A stretch of DNA of 64,000 nt from CAVUAN01 sp963739435 (GCA_963739435.1 CAVUAN010000012.1:1-64000); one strand, 5' to 3'. Shown: positions 51,101-60,133, counted from the first letter of the stretch. Made by a program: numbers and translations. Notes: generated by a model not told the origin, from the letters alone.

Positions 51101-53512
51101 CACCAGTTGCACCGCGAGACGCAGCTTGCTGCCCACCTGGCGCAGGGTTCCCTCCATGACATATCGCGCGCCGAGCTCCTCGCCGATCCTGCGGATGTCT
51201 CCTGACTCGCCAGAAAATTTCGAGGTCGAGCTTCGGGCGATCACTCGCAGGTACGAGAATCGCGACAGACCGGTCACGATCTCCTCGGCCAATCCTTCGG
51301 CCAGGGCCGTGAGCGACGCGTCGGTGCCGCCGTACTTGAACGGCAGCACGGCGACCCAGAAGCCTTCGTCACCACGGGCCTGTCCCGAGTCCGCGCCCGA
51401 CTCCGCTCGATCCGCTTTTGTCACGACAGTCCCGCTCCGCTTCGGCGAGTCGGACGAGTCATCGGTTTCGGGAATCGAGAGCCCCGCCTTGCGCAGCCCT
51501 TCGAGGATGGGCTCCATGAGGCCGCTCGCAAAGTGCCAGGTCCCGACGTTGCCGCGCGCGTGCGCCGCAAACTCGGGGTCGAGCGCCAGGAGATCCCGTA
51601 CCGCGGCCGCGGCTTCGGCATGCCGGCCGAGATGGCCGCAGGCCGACGCCATCACGAGGTAGGGCCAGAAGAGTCCGGGCACGTCCACCCGGTTCGCGCG
51701 CTCGAGGGCCTGCTCGTACTCGCCCTTGTGGAAGTGCTCCCAGAGCGGAGCGAAATGCATCCAGCCCGCGTGATTGGGATTGAGCTCCATCGCGCGGCGC
51801 ACGATCGCGGCGCCTCGCTCGAACTCGCCCGTGTGCACGATCTGCAGCCCCAGGATCCCGACCGCATCGGTATTCAGCGGGTTCAAGGCCATCGCGCGCT
51901 CGGCCGCGGGGCCAAACGCCGCGAGGTCCTGGCGGAAGAAGTGCGTCTGGGCCAGCGCGACGAGCGCGAACTGGTTCGCTCGATCGAGCTCGACCGCGCG
52001 GCGGGCCGCCGCCAGGGCTCGATCGAGCGACGTCGCGTCGCTCGCGAAGCCGAACGCGTATTCGTCGACATAGACCTGCGCGAGGCAGGCCCAGAGGTCC
52101 GACTGACGGTCGTTGCGCCGCGCCGCGCTCTCCAGCCGGCTCTTGAGCGCCGCGTAGGAGGTGGGGGTGATCTGCTCCCGGTACGCAAAGTACTGGAACT
52201 GCCATTCGACCGCCGTGAGGTCGACGTCGTCCTTCTGACCGCTGGCGGCCCGGATCGAATGCACGAGCACGCCGTAGCTGTCGGCGACCGTCGCGACGAT
52301 GCGTCCGGCGACGTCGTCCTGGACAGCAAACATGCTCGACGCCCGAAGGTCCCGACGGTAGGTCTCGGACCAGAGGCGCGCTCCCGACGAGACATCGACG
52401 AGCTGGGCGATGACGCGAAGGTCGGAACCTCCGCGGCGGATGCTCCCCTCCACCACGTAGCGTGCCCCGTCCGCCGAAGCGCTCGCGACGACCGAGAGGT
52501 ACCGAAACCGCGAGAGGCCGCTCACGATCTCCTCGGAGAGCCCGTCGGCCAGGGCCAACACGTCCGCGTCGGCGGTGCCGCACTTGAACGGCAGCACCGC
52601 GATCCGGAACCCCGATTGGCTGGTCGGCACGGCGATCTTTACTGCGCTGCCCGCTGCCGGCGAGGACTGCTCCGACAGGCTGAACGCGATGTCCCGGGCC
52701 GTCTGGAATCGACGTTCGCGGTCCTTCTCGAGGCAATGCTTGACGATGCGATCGAGAGCACCGGAGATGTTCCGACCCGTCTCCGAGAGCTCCGGCGGCT
52801 CCTTCATCAGGATCGCGGCGATCGTCTCTGCGTTCGTGTCGCGCTTGAACGCCTTCTGTCCCGAGAGCAGCTCGTAGAGGATCGCCCCGAACGCAAAGAT
52901 GTCGGAGCGGTGATCGACAGGGAATCCCTTTACCTGCTCAGGCGACATGTAGCCCGCAGTCCCCATGACCGTTCCAGGCTCCGTGTGGCCCGAGCCCGTG
53001 GGCGCGCTCGTCTCCTTGCCCGGAGCGACCGCCTCGACCCGCTTGGCCAGGCCGAAGTCGAGGATCTTGACGTGGCCGTCCCGGCTGACGAAGAGGTTTT
53101 CGGGTTTCAGGTCTCGGTGGACGATGCCCTTCTCGTGGGCAGCGGAGAGGCCCTTGACGACCTGCAGCGCGTAGTCGACGGCCTGCTTCTGGCTGATCGG
53201 ACCCGCGTCGAGCTTCCCGCGCAGCGTCTCGCCTTCCAGGAGCTCCATGACGGCGTACGCGATGCCCTCGTGCGTCCCGAAATCGTGAATCGCGAGGATG
53301 TTGGGGTGCGAGAGCGCCGCGATCGCCTTCGCCTCGCGCTCGAACCGCGCCAGCGTGTCCGGGTCCGCTGCCACGGATTCGGGCAGCACCTTGACCGCGA
53401 CGTCCCGATCCAGCTTCCTGTCCCGCGCCCGGTACACCTCCCCCATGCCGCCCGCGCCCAGAGGCGCGAGGATCTCGTAAGGGCCGAGGCGGGTTCCGGC
53501 GGGAAGAGTCAT
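45152..53512 (-). CDS. Giant Hanks-type Ser/Thr kinase with tandem TolB-TPR cassettes 1-6
   Basis: 2,786 residues as read, about 3,685 if two downstream indels are corrected. The kinase domain (11-285) is complete: GAGGMGEVY, Lys41, HRDLKPEN with Asp134, DFGLAK with Asp152 and YMSPEQ. From residue 301 on, without an obvious membrane helix, follow TolB/FlgO-like plus TPR cassettes of about 415 residues each; six are in this frame. Cassette 1 is divergent (FRIAVLPFKCG, VASASADGARYVVEG), and 2-6 are close to one another. Short Ser/Asp/Gly-rich linkers separate cassettes. The start overlaps the upstream kinase stop (ATGA). Near 45205 the frame shifts and the last residues here are out of frame. 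Unlike the neighbouring kinases it shows no membrane anchor, so it may act in the cytoplasm. Confidence 0.9.
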   Translation of the reverse strand: MTLPAGTRLGPYEILAPLGAGGMGEVYRARDRKLDRDVAVKVLPESVAADPDTLARFEREAKAIAALSHPNILAIHDFGTHEGIAYAVMELLEGETLRGKLDAGPISQKQAVDYALQVVKGLSAAHEKGIVHRDLKPENLFVSRDGHVKILDFGLAKRVEAVAPGKETSAPTGSGHTEPGTVMGTAGYMSPEQVKGFPVDHRSDIFAFGAILYELLSGQKAFKRDTNAETIAAILMKEPPELSETGRNISGALDRIVKHCLEKDRERRFQTARDIAFSLSEQSSPAAGSAVKIAVPTSQSGFRIAVLPFKCGTADADVLALADGLSEEIVSGLSRFRYLSVVASASADGARYVVEGSIRRGGSDLRVIAQLVDVSSGARLWSETYRRDLRASSMFAVQDDVAGRIVATVADSYGVLVHSIRAASGQKDDVDLTAVEWQFQYFAYREQITPTSYAALKSRLESAARRNDRQSDLWACLAQVYVDEYAFGFASDATSLDRALAAARRAVELDRANQFALVALAQTHFFRQDLAAFGPAAERAMALNPLNTDAVGILGLQIVHTGEFERGAAIVRRAMELNPNHAGWMHFAPLWEHFHKGEYEQALERANRVDVPGLFWPYLVMASACGHLGRHAEAAAAVRDLLALDPEFAAHARGNVGTWHFASGLMEPILEGLRKAGLSIPETDDSSDSPKRSGTVVTKADRAESGADSGQARGDEGFWVAVLPFKYGGTDASLTALAEGLAEEIVTGLSRFSYLRVIARSSTSKFSGESGDIRRIGEELGARYVMEGTLRQVGSKLRLAVQLVDTVSGAHLWAESFERAFSPESLFELQDDLVPRIVSTVADMDGVLPRSMSEGLRGRPPEQLSPYEAVLRSFAYFERYNPEELTAARSGLEAAVRKAPAYADAWAMLSCLCAQDYVHGYELQADALEAAASAARRAVQLGPSNPLAYFSLAQSLSYQKDFESFRDAAERAVELNPMDGNSVALLGELLTYAGSADRGMQLAERAKRLNPNHPGWYWFSDFYRAFSQANYRGALGFALKVKLRGNPLAPMFIAAASGQLGEADQGSKAVSDLLKFRPELPALMRKQVAKIWNPEYSERFLNGLSKAGLSIPETDESSDSRKRIGTVTARPGRAEAGTDSGQARADKGFWVAVLPFKCSGADASLTALADGLTEEIVTGLSRFSYLRVISRTSPAGGRSAGKELGARYVMEGSLRQVGSTIRLAVQLVDAASGAHLWAETFDRPFRPEEILALQDELVPRIVSTVADQHGVLTRSISAAVRKKSDDELSPYEAVFRVFGLHERMTPQEHANVRALLERVVRDAPDHGESWAMLATLYSDEFMFGFNVRADPLGRALAAAQRAVEAAPTSPLASQALAQALFFRRERQAFRPLAERTIALNRMDGATMAFMGLLLACSGDWEHGCAVAESAMRLNPHFPGWYRLAAIFNAYRTRDYRAAIDAALRIQMPGYFWTSLTCAAAFGQLGEEQPARKALEELVAVRPEFARAAHEELGKWFDPDLVEHFVEGLRKAGLETAPSAASHPMLAFPSASGSGAIRADEGFRVAVLPFKYGGADTSLKTLAEGLTEEIVTGLSRFSYLRVISRGSAPDAPSAGKELGARYIMEGSLRQAGTKLRLAVQLVDAVSGAHLWAENYERIFSPEAVFELQDELVPRIVSTVADMHGVLPRSMSEVVRLKSADQMSPYEALLRSFGYNERFTPEDLAEVRTCLERAVQQSPGNAECWAMLSLMYANEYGHWDNAEPDSLDRSLRAARTAVEAAPLHSLPYYALAQALFFKREIPAFRVAAERAVSLNPMDGATAAFMGLLIAYAGDWERGCALSDKGSQLNPNHPGWYRYTAWHDAYRKKDYRKALDVALHLNAPKNYYTHAVLAICYAQLGQMEEARNALRDMLSLKPNYAEVARELHGRWIDPDLVEQLMDGLRKAGLEIASEGGASAPAAALVGSSAIDSGAARADEGFWVAVLPFKSSGNSAELTALAEGLTEEIVTGLSRFSYLRVIARGSTAEYSSESGDVRTIGKKLGARYVMEGGLRRAGTKLRVAVQLVDAVSGAHLWAENFERTFTPETVFELQDDLVPRIVSTVADMYGVLTRSMSEALRGKADDELSPHEAVLSAFGYMERVTAEEHARVRRILERAVRMAPNQSDAWAMLANLYWEEHAHGLNPQPDPLGRALLAARRAVEAAPSNNLAHYALASTLFFQKDFLAFRSAAEKAIELNRMDASVAAFIGNLIAYSGDWERGIAVVESAMQLNPRHPGWYWFANFNDAYRRHDYRGALGFALKLNQPGNFYTHAVIAAAYAQLGMREEARKALQELLAIRPDFAKTAREEFERWFHDLPFVEHNIDGLRKAGLEIALEGGSTKTESGAARAEEGFWVAVLPFKFAGSNAELKELADGLSEEIVTGLSRFSYLRVIARGSTAKYSSESVDVRSAGKELGARYVMEGSLRQAGAKLRLAVQLVDAVSGAHLWAENYERAFSPGSVFELQDDLVPRIVSTCADRFGVLARSISDAVRNTDPVQLSPYEALMRAFGYHQRLTAAEHAEAREALERAVERAPSNADCWAMLSWIYSHEHAHGFNVRPEPLERALAAARRAVDIAPSNPLAQQVLAVVLFFRKETAGCLSAAERAMALNPLDTSNEAIFLIGFTGDWERGCALIRRAMELNPHHPRWYGVVLGMNEYRGTNYRAAVDEIVKANAPDVFWTHALLAAAHGQLGELPAARSALRDLLAQKQDFARSAEDLMGKWFEPQMAAARDGGAAQGGAGDRAG

Positions 53513-56154
53513 TTCGCGTCGGCGACCAGCCGCTGGAACCTCGGGTTCTTCCGCAGAGGATCGAAGTTCGGATCGATCTTGAGCCAGCCGGGCGAGAGCA
53601 AGTACGGGATCTTCACCAGCCGTTCCAGGCGGTCGAGCGCCTTCTCCGGCTCGCCGACCAGGATCTCAATTCGCGCGAGCTGGTGCTCGAGGTAGGGACC
53701 GAGGTACGCATCTCTGGTCACGGGCAGGAGCGCCACTCCACGCTCCCCCTCGCGGATCGCTTCGTCTTTTTGCCCGAGATACGCCAGCGAGAGGCCGAGC
53801 TGGGCGTGAAGCTGAGCGTCCTCGGGCGCGGAGAGGAGCTGTTGCCCGAAGGCCTCTCTCGCCTCCTCGCCATGGGAGCGCACACTGGCCGCATCGCCTT
53901 TGAGCGCGTAGGCCTGGACGAGGCAGAGGCTCCAGAACCCCCTGTTGTTGTCGAAGGCGCTCGGCGTGAGGCGAAGCAGCAGCTCACGCTGCTCCTCGTC
54001 GAGGACCCAGACGAGATCGAAGTACGTCGCCAGATAGGACACGATAGCGGTGGGCTCTACCTCTTTGGGCGCGGCCTTCAGCACGGATCGCGCTCCCGCG
54101 AGATCTCCCTCCACGAGGAACGTCATCGCCTTTTGCTCGATCAGGGTGAGGTTGGCAGGCGCGAGAGCGAGTCCTCGGTCGAAGGCTTCGCGCGCTTCGG
54201 GATATCGCCGCAGACGAAGGAGCGCGATGCCAAGAGTCCACTTGTTGTTGATCGATCGGGGATCCAGGCGTTCGGCCTGCTGGAAGTGGTCGACCGCCGC
54301 GTCCCAGCGCCCGAGGTTTTGTTCGGTCAACGCGGTCGCCCGGAGGAGATCTGCGTTGCCGGGCGCAACGCGCCGCCCCTTCGCATACTGCTCCAGCGCG
54401 CGATTGAAGTCCGCGACGACCACGCGCATGTAGGTCCCCAGCGCCAGGTATCCGTCGGGCCGGTCTGGCGCGAGCGCCACCGCCTTCTCCGCTGCCTGGC
54501 GCGCGCGCTCGGCCAGCTCCGGCGTTGGCACGCTGTTGCCGTGCAGAATCGAGTCGGCCTTGGAGATTTGCGCCCAGGCGCGCGCGAAGCCGGGATCAAG
54601 TGCCACGGCCTGCTCGTAGAAACCGAGCGCCTTGCGCAGGCTGACTGGATCGTTGATTGCCATGCTCCTCGAGGCCTCTTCGCCCTTCAAGAAGGCGTCG
54701 TAGGCAGCGAGGTTCTGCGTGGGCTTCTCCGCCAGCCACTTTTCGTCGTTCGCCCCAAGCGCCACATGGAGAGCCTGCGCCACCCGCGTCGCCATATCCG
54801 ACTGCACCTGGAAAACCTCCGTCAGCGCCGCGTCGAACGGCTGCTGCCATTTCGAGGTGGCAGCGCCGGACCCTTTGACCTCGACCAACTCGGGGCTAAC
54901 CTGGACACGGCTTGTGGTTCCGGTCTTCTCCCATCGGACCGTGGCCGTCAACAGATAGTTCGCACCCAACTCCTGAGCGATCTGGTTGGGCGTCTTCTGC
55001 GTTTTCTTGTAAGGGGTTGAGCTGCCTCTGGCAATCACCTCCACGCCCGGCAACGACGTGAGCTTGCCGCGCACCGCGTCGGCCATGCCATCGGCAAAAT
55101 AGTCGTCCTCTGGAGCTCCCAGGTTCTCGAACGGCAGCACGGCCAGGCGCTTGACGCCCCCGACCTCGCCCGATGTTTTTTGAGGCTGACGCAGGAGGAA
55201 GATGCCCGCGACTGCGAGAACGACGAGCGCCGCAAGGGCGATGACGACATTCCTCTTTGTAGCCGGTGGCGCCGCCAACCGCTCGCCGCTCGCCATGGTC
55301 GACGAGGACTGCTCGGAGAGCGCGAATACAATGTCCTTCGCCGATTGAAAACGGTTGTCCCGGTCCTTGACCAGGCAATGCCGGAGGATGTTGTCGAGAG
55401 CGGGCGAGATGTTACGTCCCGACCCCGAGAGCTCCGGCGGTTCGTCCCGCAGGATCGCCGCCATCGTGTCGCTGGCGGTGTCCTTCTTGAACGCCTTCTC
55501 GCCCGAAAGCATCTCGTACAGGATCGTTCCGAGCGAGAAGACGTCGCTGCGGTGATCGATGGGGAGCCCCCGCACCTGCTCGGGCGACATGTAGCCTAGC
55601 GTGCCGAGAACCGTCCCCGGTTCCGTATGATCCGAGACCGTCGGGGCTCTCGTCTCCTCGCCCGTCCTGACCGCCTCGACCCTCTTGGCCAGGCCGAAGT
55701 CAAGGATCTTCACCTGCCCGTCCTTCTGGACGAACAGGTTCTCGGGCTTCAAATCCCGATGGATGACGCCTTTTTCGTGTGCGGCGGAGAGGCCTCTGGC
55801 GATCTGCAGGGCGTAGTCCACGGCCTGCTTCCGGGGGATGGGGCCGGCGACGAGCTTGCCTCGCAGCGTCTCGCCCTCCAGAAGCTCCATGACGGCATAG
55901 GCAAAGCCTTCGTGTATTCCGAAATCATGAATCGCCAGGATGTTCGGATGAGAAAGCGCCGCGATCGCTTTGGCCTCTCGCTCAAACCGCGCGAGCGCGT
56001 CCGGATCAGTCGCAAGGGATTCGGGCAGCACCTTGATAGCTACGTCGCGTCCGAGTCGCGTATCCCGCGCTCTGTAGACCTCTCCCATCCCGCCCGCGCC
56101 AAGCGCAGCGACGATCTCGTAGGGGCCGAGACGGGAGCCCGGATTTAAGGCCAT
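53509..56154 (-). CDS. Hanks-type Ser/Thr protein kinase with TolB-like and TPR domain
   Basis: 881-residue kinase, intact. The catalytic domain has GAGGMGEVY, Lys41, HRDLKPEN, DFGLAK and YMSPEQ. A transmembrane helix (VVIALAALVVLAVAGIFLL, about residue 305-323) precedes a TolB/FlgO-like domain (LAVLPFENLGAPEDDYFADG, GVEVIARGSS) and a long TPR array that ends NFDPLRKNPRFQRLV, typical of these proteins. The stop overlaps the start of the giant kinase gene (ATGA). Kinase sequence is most like that of the giant gene, especially around EREAKAIAALSHPNILAIHD, so the two are paralogues. Confidence 0.93.
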   Translation of the reverse strand: MALNPGSRLGPYEIVAALGAGGMGEVYRARDTRLGRDVAIKVLPESLATDPDALARFEREAKAIAALSHPNILAIHDFGIHEGFAYAVMELLEGETLRGKLVAGPIPRKQAVDYALQIARGLSAAHEKGVIHRDLKPENLFVQKDGQVKILDFGLAKRVEAVRTGEETRAPTVSDHTEPGTVLGTLGYMSPEQVRGLPIDHRSDVFSLGTILYEMLSGEKAFKKDTASDTMAAILRDEPPELSGSGRNISPALDNILRHCLVKDRDNRFQSAKDIVFALSEQSSSTMASGERLAAPPATKRNVVIALAALVVLAVAGIFLLRQPQKTSGEVGGVKRLAVLPFENLGAPEDDYFADGMADAVRGKLTSLPGVEVIARGSSTPYKKTQKTPNQIAQELGANYLLTATVRWEKTGTTSRVQVSPELVEVKGSGAATSKWQQPFDAALTEVFQVQSDMATRVAQALHVALGANDEKWLAEKPTQNLAAYDAFLKGEEASRSMAINDPVSLRKALGFYEQAVALDPGFARAWAQISKADSILHGNSVPTPELAERARQAAEKAVALAPDRPDGYLALGTYMRVVVADFNRALEQYAKGRRVAPGNADLLRATALTEQNLGRWDAAVDHFQQAERLDPRSINNKWTLGIALLRLRRYPEAREAFDRGLALAPANLTLIEQKAMTFLVEGDLAGARSVLKAAPKEVEPTAIVSYLATYFDLVWVLDEEQRELLLRLTPSAFDNNRGFWSLCLVQAYALKGDAASVRSHGEEAREAFGQQLLSAPEDAQLHAQLGLSLAYLGQKDEAIREGERGVALLPVTRDAYLGPYLEHQLARIEILVGEPEKALDRLERLVKIPYLLSPGWLKIDPNFDPLRKNPRFQRLVADAK

Positions 56155-56198
56155 TCGACTACCGAAAGTCTACGTCCGGTGCAGCCTGTAAGCCGGTC

Positions 56199-58755
56199 TC
56201 AGCGCAAGCCCGTGGCCAGGTAGAGCTCGTCGAGGGCGCGGCGGTAGGAGTACACGTAGGACTTCTCGTCCGGCGCGATGACCATCGGCCCAACCTGCTC
56301 GACACCGGACGGATCGGGCGGGCGCATTTCCTTCCAGAGCGTGCGCCGCCCCGTCTTCACGTCGACTTTCTCGACGCGTAGCGGCAGCGCGGAAGCGCGG
56401 CAGACGAAGATCGAGGCGCCGTCAGCCGCCCACCGCAGCGGGATGTCGCCGAGCTCCATCCCGGGAACGGGGCGGGGCTCGCCGGGCTCGGTCGGATAGA
56501 TGGCGATCTGGCGGTCCGCCCCCGTGGCCACAGCCGATTTTCCGTCCGGCGACACGGCGTGGAAGAGGAAGCTGACTCCCTCCGGGGTGATGGCGCGGGG
56601 ACTGCCGTCGGGGACGCCCTGGACGAAGAGCCGGGAACCGCTTCCCGGCTCGTTGCCCGAGATCAGGATCCGGCGCCCGTCCGGGAACCATGTCGCCGAC
56701 TGGCAGTTGACGTTGCTCTTCACGAGCAGCCTGGGCTCGCCCGCGCCGGTCGGCAAAAGCGTGATCTGGCCGTTCTCCACCCGCTGTCTGCTGAGCGCCC
56801 ACTTTCCGTCCGGCGAGAAACCGTACGAGTCGCCTTCCCCGATCCGCACGGCAGCGGAGCCGCCAAGTTTGCGCAGGTAGGTGGCGGGCGGCTCGATGTT
56901 CTGTTCGGTGAAGAGAACAGTCTTCCCGTCGGGGGTGATGTCGGTGGGGAATGACCAATTGAGCCAGGTCAGGTTTCGCTCCTCCTTGTCGCCCGCCGAA
57001 AAGCCAACCATCTCGCGGCGGGCGGAGTTGACGGCAAGCAGCACACGCCCATCGCGGCCGATGTCCTGGACAAATCCTCCGGGAGCGTTCCAGACGAGCC
57101 GGCTCTTCCCCGAAAGCGAGGTCGCCCAGACGCCGCTCCCGCTCGCGCTCGACCAGATCTCGTTCCCCCGCGGCGACCAGGCCAGTCCGCGGATGGCGGA
57201 CGGGCCTGTGAGCCGCACCTTCCCGCTTGCGTCGACGACCTTCACTTTGCCGTTGCTGTCCCCGCGCGCCGGGTGGTCGACGAAGGCGACGAGGCGGCCG
57301 TCCGGCGAAACGCGGATGTTGCTGACCCAGCCGGCTGCGTCGTAGAGCACCTTCCCGATCGGGTACTCGATGCGGCTGCGGTTGCCAGCGTAACGCGCCA
57401 CGGCGAGGCTCGCCCCGTCCGGCGACCAGTCCGCGTCCTCCACGCTTTCGAGGACCTCGCGCGGCGCACCGCCGGCCAGCGGCACCCGCGCCAGCGTCCC
57501 GACCGTTTCATACCCGAAGAGGTAGTGACGGTTGAGAGAGACTGCCAGCTCACCGCTCGAAGAGATGGCGAGAAGGTCCGTGCTGGGCAGCCCCAGCGAG
57601 CGCGACTCGGCGCTGTCGGCTCGGGTCGAGAAGATATCGAGGGGAAGCCCCTCCCAGGCGGCACCGTAGACGATGGTCTGGCCGTCGGGCGCCAGGCGCG
57701 CCGAGCGGATCGAACCGCGCGAGTAGGTCAGCCTCTTGAGCTCGAAATCGGGCTTCGCGTTCGTAAGCCCGCGCAGGAGGAATCCCGCAGCCAGCCCGGC
57801 GGCGAGCGCGGCCGCCGCGGGCAGCGCCCGGCCGCGCCGGCGCGCCCTGGCGGGCTCGGCGGCTACGAGTCCGCCCGAGGCCGACGTCTCCGAAAGATGG
57901 TCCCTCAGGTTTCGCAGGTCGCGCGCGAGGTCCTTGGTCGAGGCGTAACGCTCCTCGGGGTCCTTGGCGAGGCAGCGCTCGACGATCCAGCGCACGGGGG
58001 CCGGAGCCTTCGGGGCGAGCTCCTGCAGCGGCGAAGGCTCCTCCCGAATGATCGCCACGAGCGTCTCGAGCGCCCGTCTTTCTCTGGAAGGCGCGCTGGC
58101 CCGTGGCCATCTCGTAGAGGATCGCGCCGATCGTGAACTGGTCGGAGCGAAAGTCCACGGGCTGCCCGCTGGCCTGCTCGGGCGACATGTACCCGGCCGT
58201 GCCCATGACCGTGCCGGGCTGCGTCGGCGCAGCGACAGCCGTCGGAAGCACCGAGGCGCCCTGCGACGTCGTCTCCGTCAGCTTCGCCAGCCCGAAATCG
58301 AGGATCTTGACGAAGCCGTCCCGGGAGATCATCAGATTCTCGGGCTTCAAGTCGCGGTGGACGATCCCCGCCTCGTGCGCCTTGGCGAGGCCCTCGGAGA
58401 TCTGGACCGAGAAATCCAGCAGCTTCTTGGTCGGGATCGGCTCGCCCGAAGCCAGGAGCTCGCGCAGAGTCCTGCCCTCGACGAGCTCCATGGCGATGTA
58501 GACCGTGCCGTCCGATTCGCCAATGTCGTAGACCGTCAGGATGTTGGGGTGGTTCAAGGCGGAGGCTGAGCGCGCCTCCAGCTCGAAGCGCTGCCGACGC
58601 TCGGGATCGGATGACGCTGCGGCCGGCAGCACCTTGATCGCGACGTCGCGGCCGAGCTTCGTGTCGGTTGCGCGGTAGACCTCGCCCATCCCGCCCGCGC
58701 CGACCAGCGCGAGGATCTCGTAGGAGCCCAGGCGCGAACCGATAGTCAGGGCCAT
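56199..58755 (-). CDS. Hanks-type Ser/Thr kinase with C-terminal beta-propeller (one frameshift)
   Basis: First gene of the kinase operon, about 851 residues after correction. The N-terminal frame from ATG 58755 has GAGGMGEVY, Lys41, HRDLKPEN, DFGLAK and YMSPEQ. Near 58078 one extra G shifts the frame, and the end of the kinase domain (VERCLAKDPEERYASTKDLA) continues in another frame. A transmembrane helix (PAAAALAAGLAAGFLL) follows, then repeated PD40/TolB beta-propeller strands such as ARLAPDGQTIVYGA, DWSPDGASLAVAR and RVSPDGRLVAFVD. The output domain thus differs from its three neighbours. The next kinase begins 44 bases after the stop. Confidence 0.9.
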
Positions 58756-58825
58756 CGAAGGCCCGAAGTCTATCTGGTTCCATGGCCTTGAATCGAAGAC
58801 GCCGCCCCCGTGCTATTTAGTGCGC

Positions 58826-60133
58826 ATGGGGATGTTCGCTGCCTCTCCGAGACGGGTCGCCGTGGTGGCAGGCGTGCGGACTCCGTTCTTGCGATCCGGA
58901 ACAGACTTCAAGGACATGACGGCTGTCGAGCTCGGGACCGTGGCCGTGCGCGAGGCTGTCGCGCGCGCGGACGTGGATCCCAAGTCGATCGACCTCGTCA
59001 TCTACGGCACGGTCATTCCCTCGGTCGCGCAGACCAACATCGCTCGCGAGGTCGTGTTCGGCGCCGGGTTGCCCATGACGATCCCGGCCTACTCGGTCGT
59101 GCGCGCGTGCGCCTCCTCGAACCAGGCGATCACTGACGCGGCGGAGAAGATCGCGCTCGGCGTGGCCGACGTCATCGTGGCCGGCGGCGCCGAATCCCTC
59201 TCGGACGTGCCGATTCAAGTCGGCAAGAAGCTGCGCAATCGGCTTCTGGCTCTCTCCAGGGCAAAGTCGCTCGGGGCGAAGCTCTCGGCGTTCAGGGGTT
59301 TCTCTCCGAAGGAGCTCGTCCCGGTGCCTCCCTCGATCGCCGAGTACACGACGGGCCTTTCCATGGGCGAGTCGGCCGAGAAGATGGCCAAGGAGAATCA
59401 CATCTCCCGGGCCGCCCAGGACGAGCTGGCGCTGCGCAGCCACCAGCGGGCCGCGGCCGCCTGGGACAGCGGCGTGCTGGCGCCCGAGGTCGTGCCGGTG
59501 CCCGTTCCTCCCGGATTTGCGACCGTCGCCACGCGCGACAACATCGTCCGCAAGGACACGTCGCTCGAACAGATGGCGAAGCTGCCGCCCGTCTTCGACC
59601 GGAAGTTCGGAACGATCACCGCCGCAAACTCCTCGCCGCTGACCGACGGCGCCTCGGCCGTCGTGCTGATGTCGGAGGAGCGCGCCAGGGCCGAGGGCCG
59701 AAAGGTGCTCGCCTACATCCGCTCGTGGGCCGACGCGGCCGTCGACCCGGGCGGCCAGCTCCTCCAGGGCCCCGCGTATGCCGCTCCGATCGCGCTCGAC
59801 CGTGCCGGCCTCACGCTGTCCGACATGAGCCGCTTCGAGATGCACGAGGCGTTCGCCGCTCAGGTCCTTTCGAACCTGCAGGCCTTCGCCTCCGAGTCGT
59901 TTGCCCGCGAAAAACTCGGCCGGCCGCGAGCCCTCGGCGAAGTGGACCCCGCGGCCCTGAACGTGTACGGCGGCTCGATTGCAATCGGGCACCCATTCGG
60001 CGCGACCGGCGCGCGCCTGGTCACCACACTCGGCAACGAGCTGACGCGGACCGGCGCGGCGTACGGTCTGCTGACCGTATGCGCCGCGGGCGGCCTCGGA
60101 CACGCGATGATTTTGCAGAACGGCGGGGCCTGA
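58826..60133 (+). CDS. fadI: Acetyl-CoA C-acyltransferase (FadI-like thiolase)
   Basis: 435-residue thiolase of fatty-acid beta-oxidation. The nucleophilic Cys lies in VVRACASSNQAI near residue 95. The C-terminal catalytic motifs GGSIAIGHPFGATGARL and CAAGGLGHAMIL are complete. The long insertion and MHEAFAAQVLSNLQAF segment are typical of FadI rather than FadA. Starts at GTG 58820, ATG 58826 or ATG 58832 are all possible; 58826 has a TATTTA-like box six bases before it. Stands alone, divergent from the kinase operon. Confidence 0.92.
   Translation: MGMFAASPRRVAVVAGVRTPFLRSGTDFKDMTAVELGTVAVREAVARADVDPKSIDLVIYGTVIPSVAQTNIAREVVFGAGLPMTIPAYSVVRACASSNQAITDAAEKIALGVADVIVAGGAESLSDVPIQVGKKLRNRLLALSRAKSLGAKLSAFRGFSPKELVPVPPSIAEYTTGLSMGESAEKMAKENHISRAAQDELALRSHQRAAAAWDSGVLAPEVVPVPVPPGFATVATRDNIVRKDTSLEQMAKLPPVFDRKFGTITAANSSPLTDGASAVVLMSEERARAEGRKVLAYIRSWADAAVDPGGQLLQGPAYAAPIALDRAGLTLSDMSRFEMHEAFAAQVLSNLQAFASESFAREKLGRPRALGEVDPAALNVYGGSIAIGHPFGATGARLVTTLGNELTRTGAAYGLLTVCAAGGLGHAMILQNGGA

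Larger units (their letters stand above)
42455..52612 (-). repeat. Eight tandem TolB-TPR coding cassettes, period about 1.24-1.29 kb
   Basis: Cassettes begin at the FWVAVLPFK-type motif near 52612, 51367, 50075, 48836, 47589, 46345, 45075 and 43850. Each of the first seven encodes a TolB/FlgO-like domain (GLSRFSYLRVIAR, GARYVMEGSLRQ, GAHLWAE), a run of TPR-like helices (LNPMDG, LNPNHPGWY) and the tail GLRKAGLE. Cassettes 2-7 are also similar at the DNA level, so the array arose by repeated in-frame duplication. Confidence 0.88.

Noticed and set aside
51533..53695. Long plus-strand frames opposite the kinase genes (720 residues here, others at 48944 and 41375)
   Set aside because: Low-complexity, His/Arg/Gly-rich mirror of the minus-strand codons in GC-rich DNA, without family matches.
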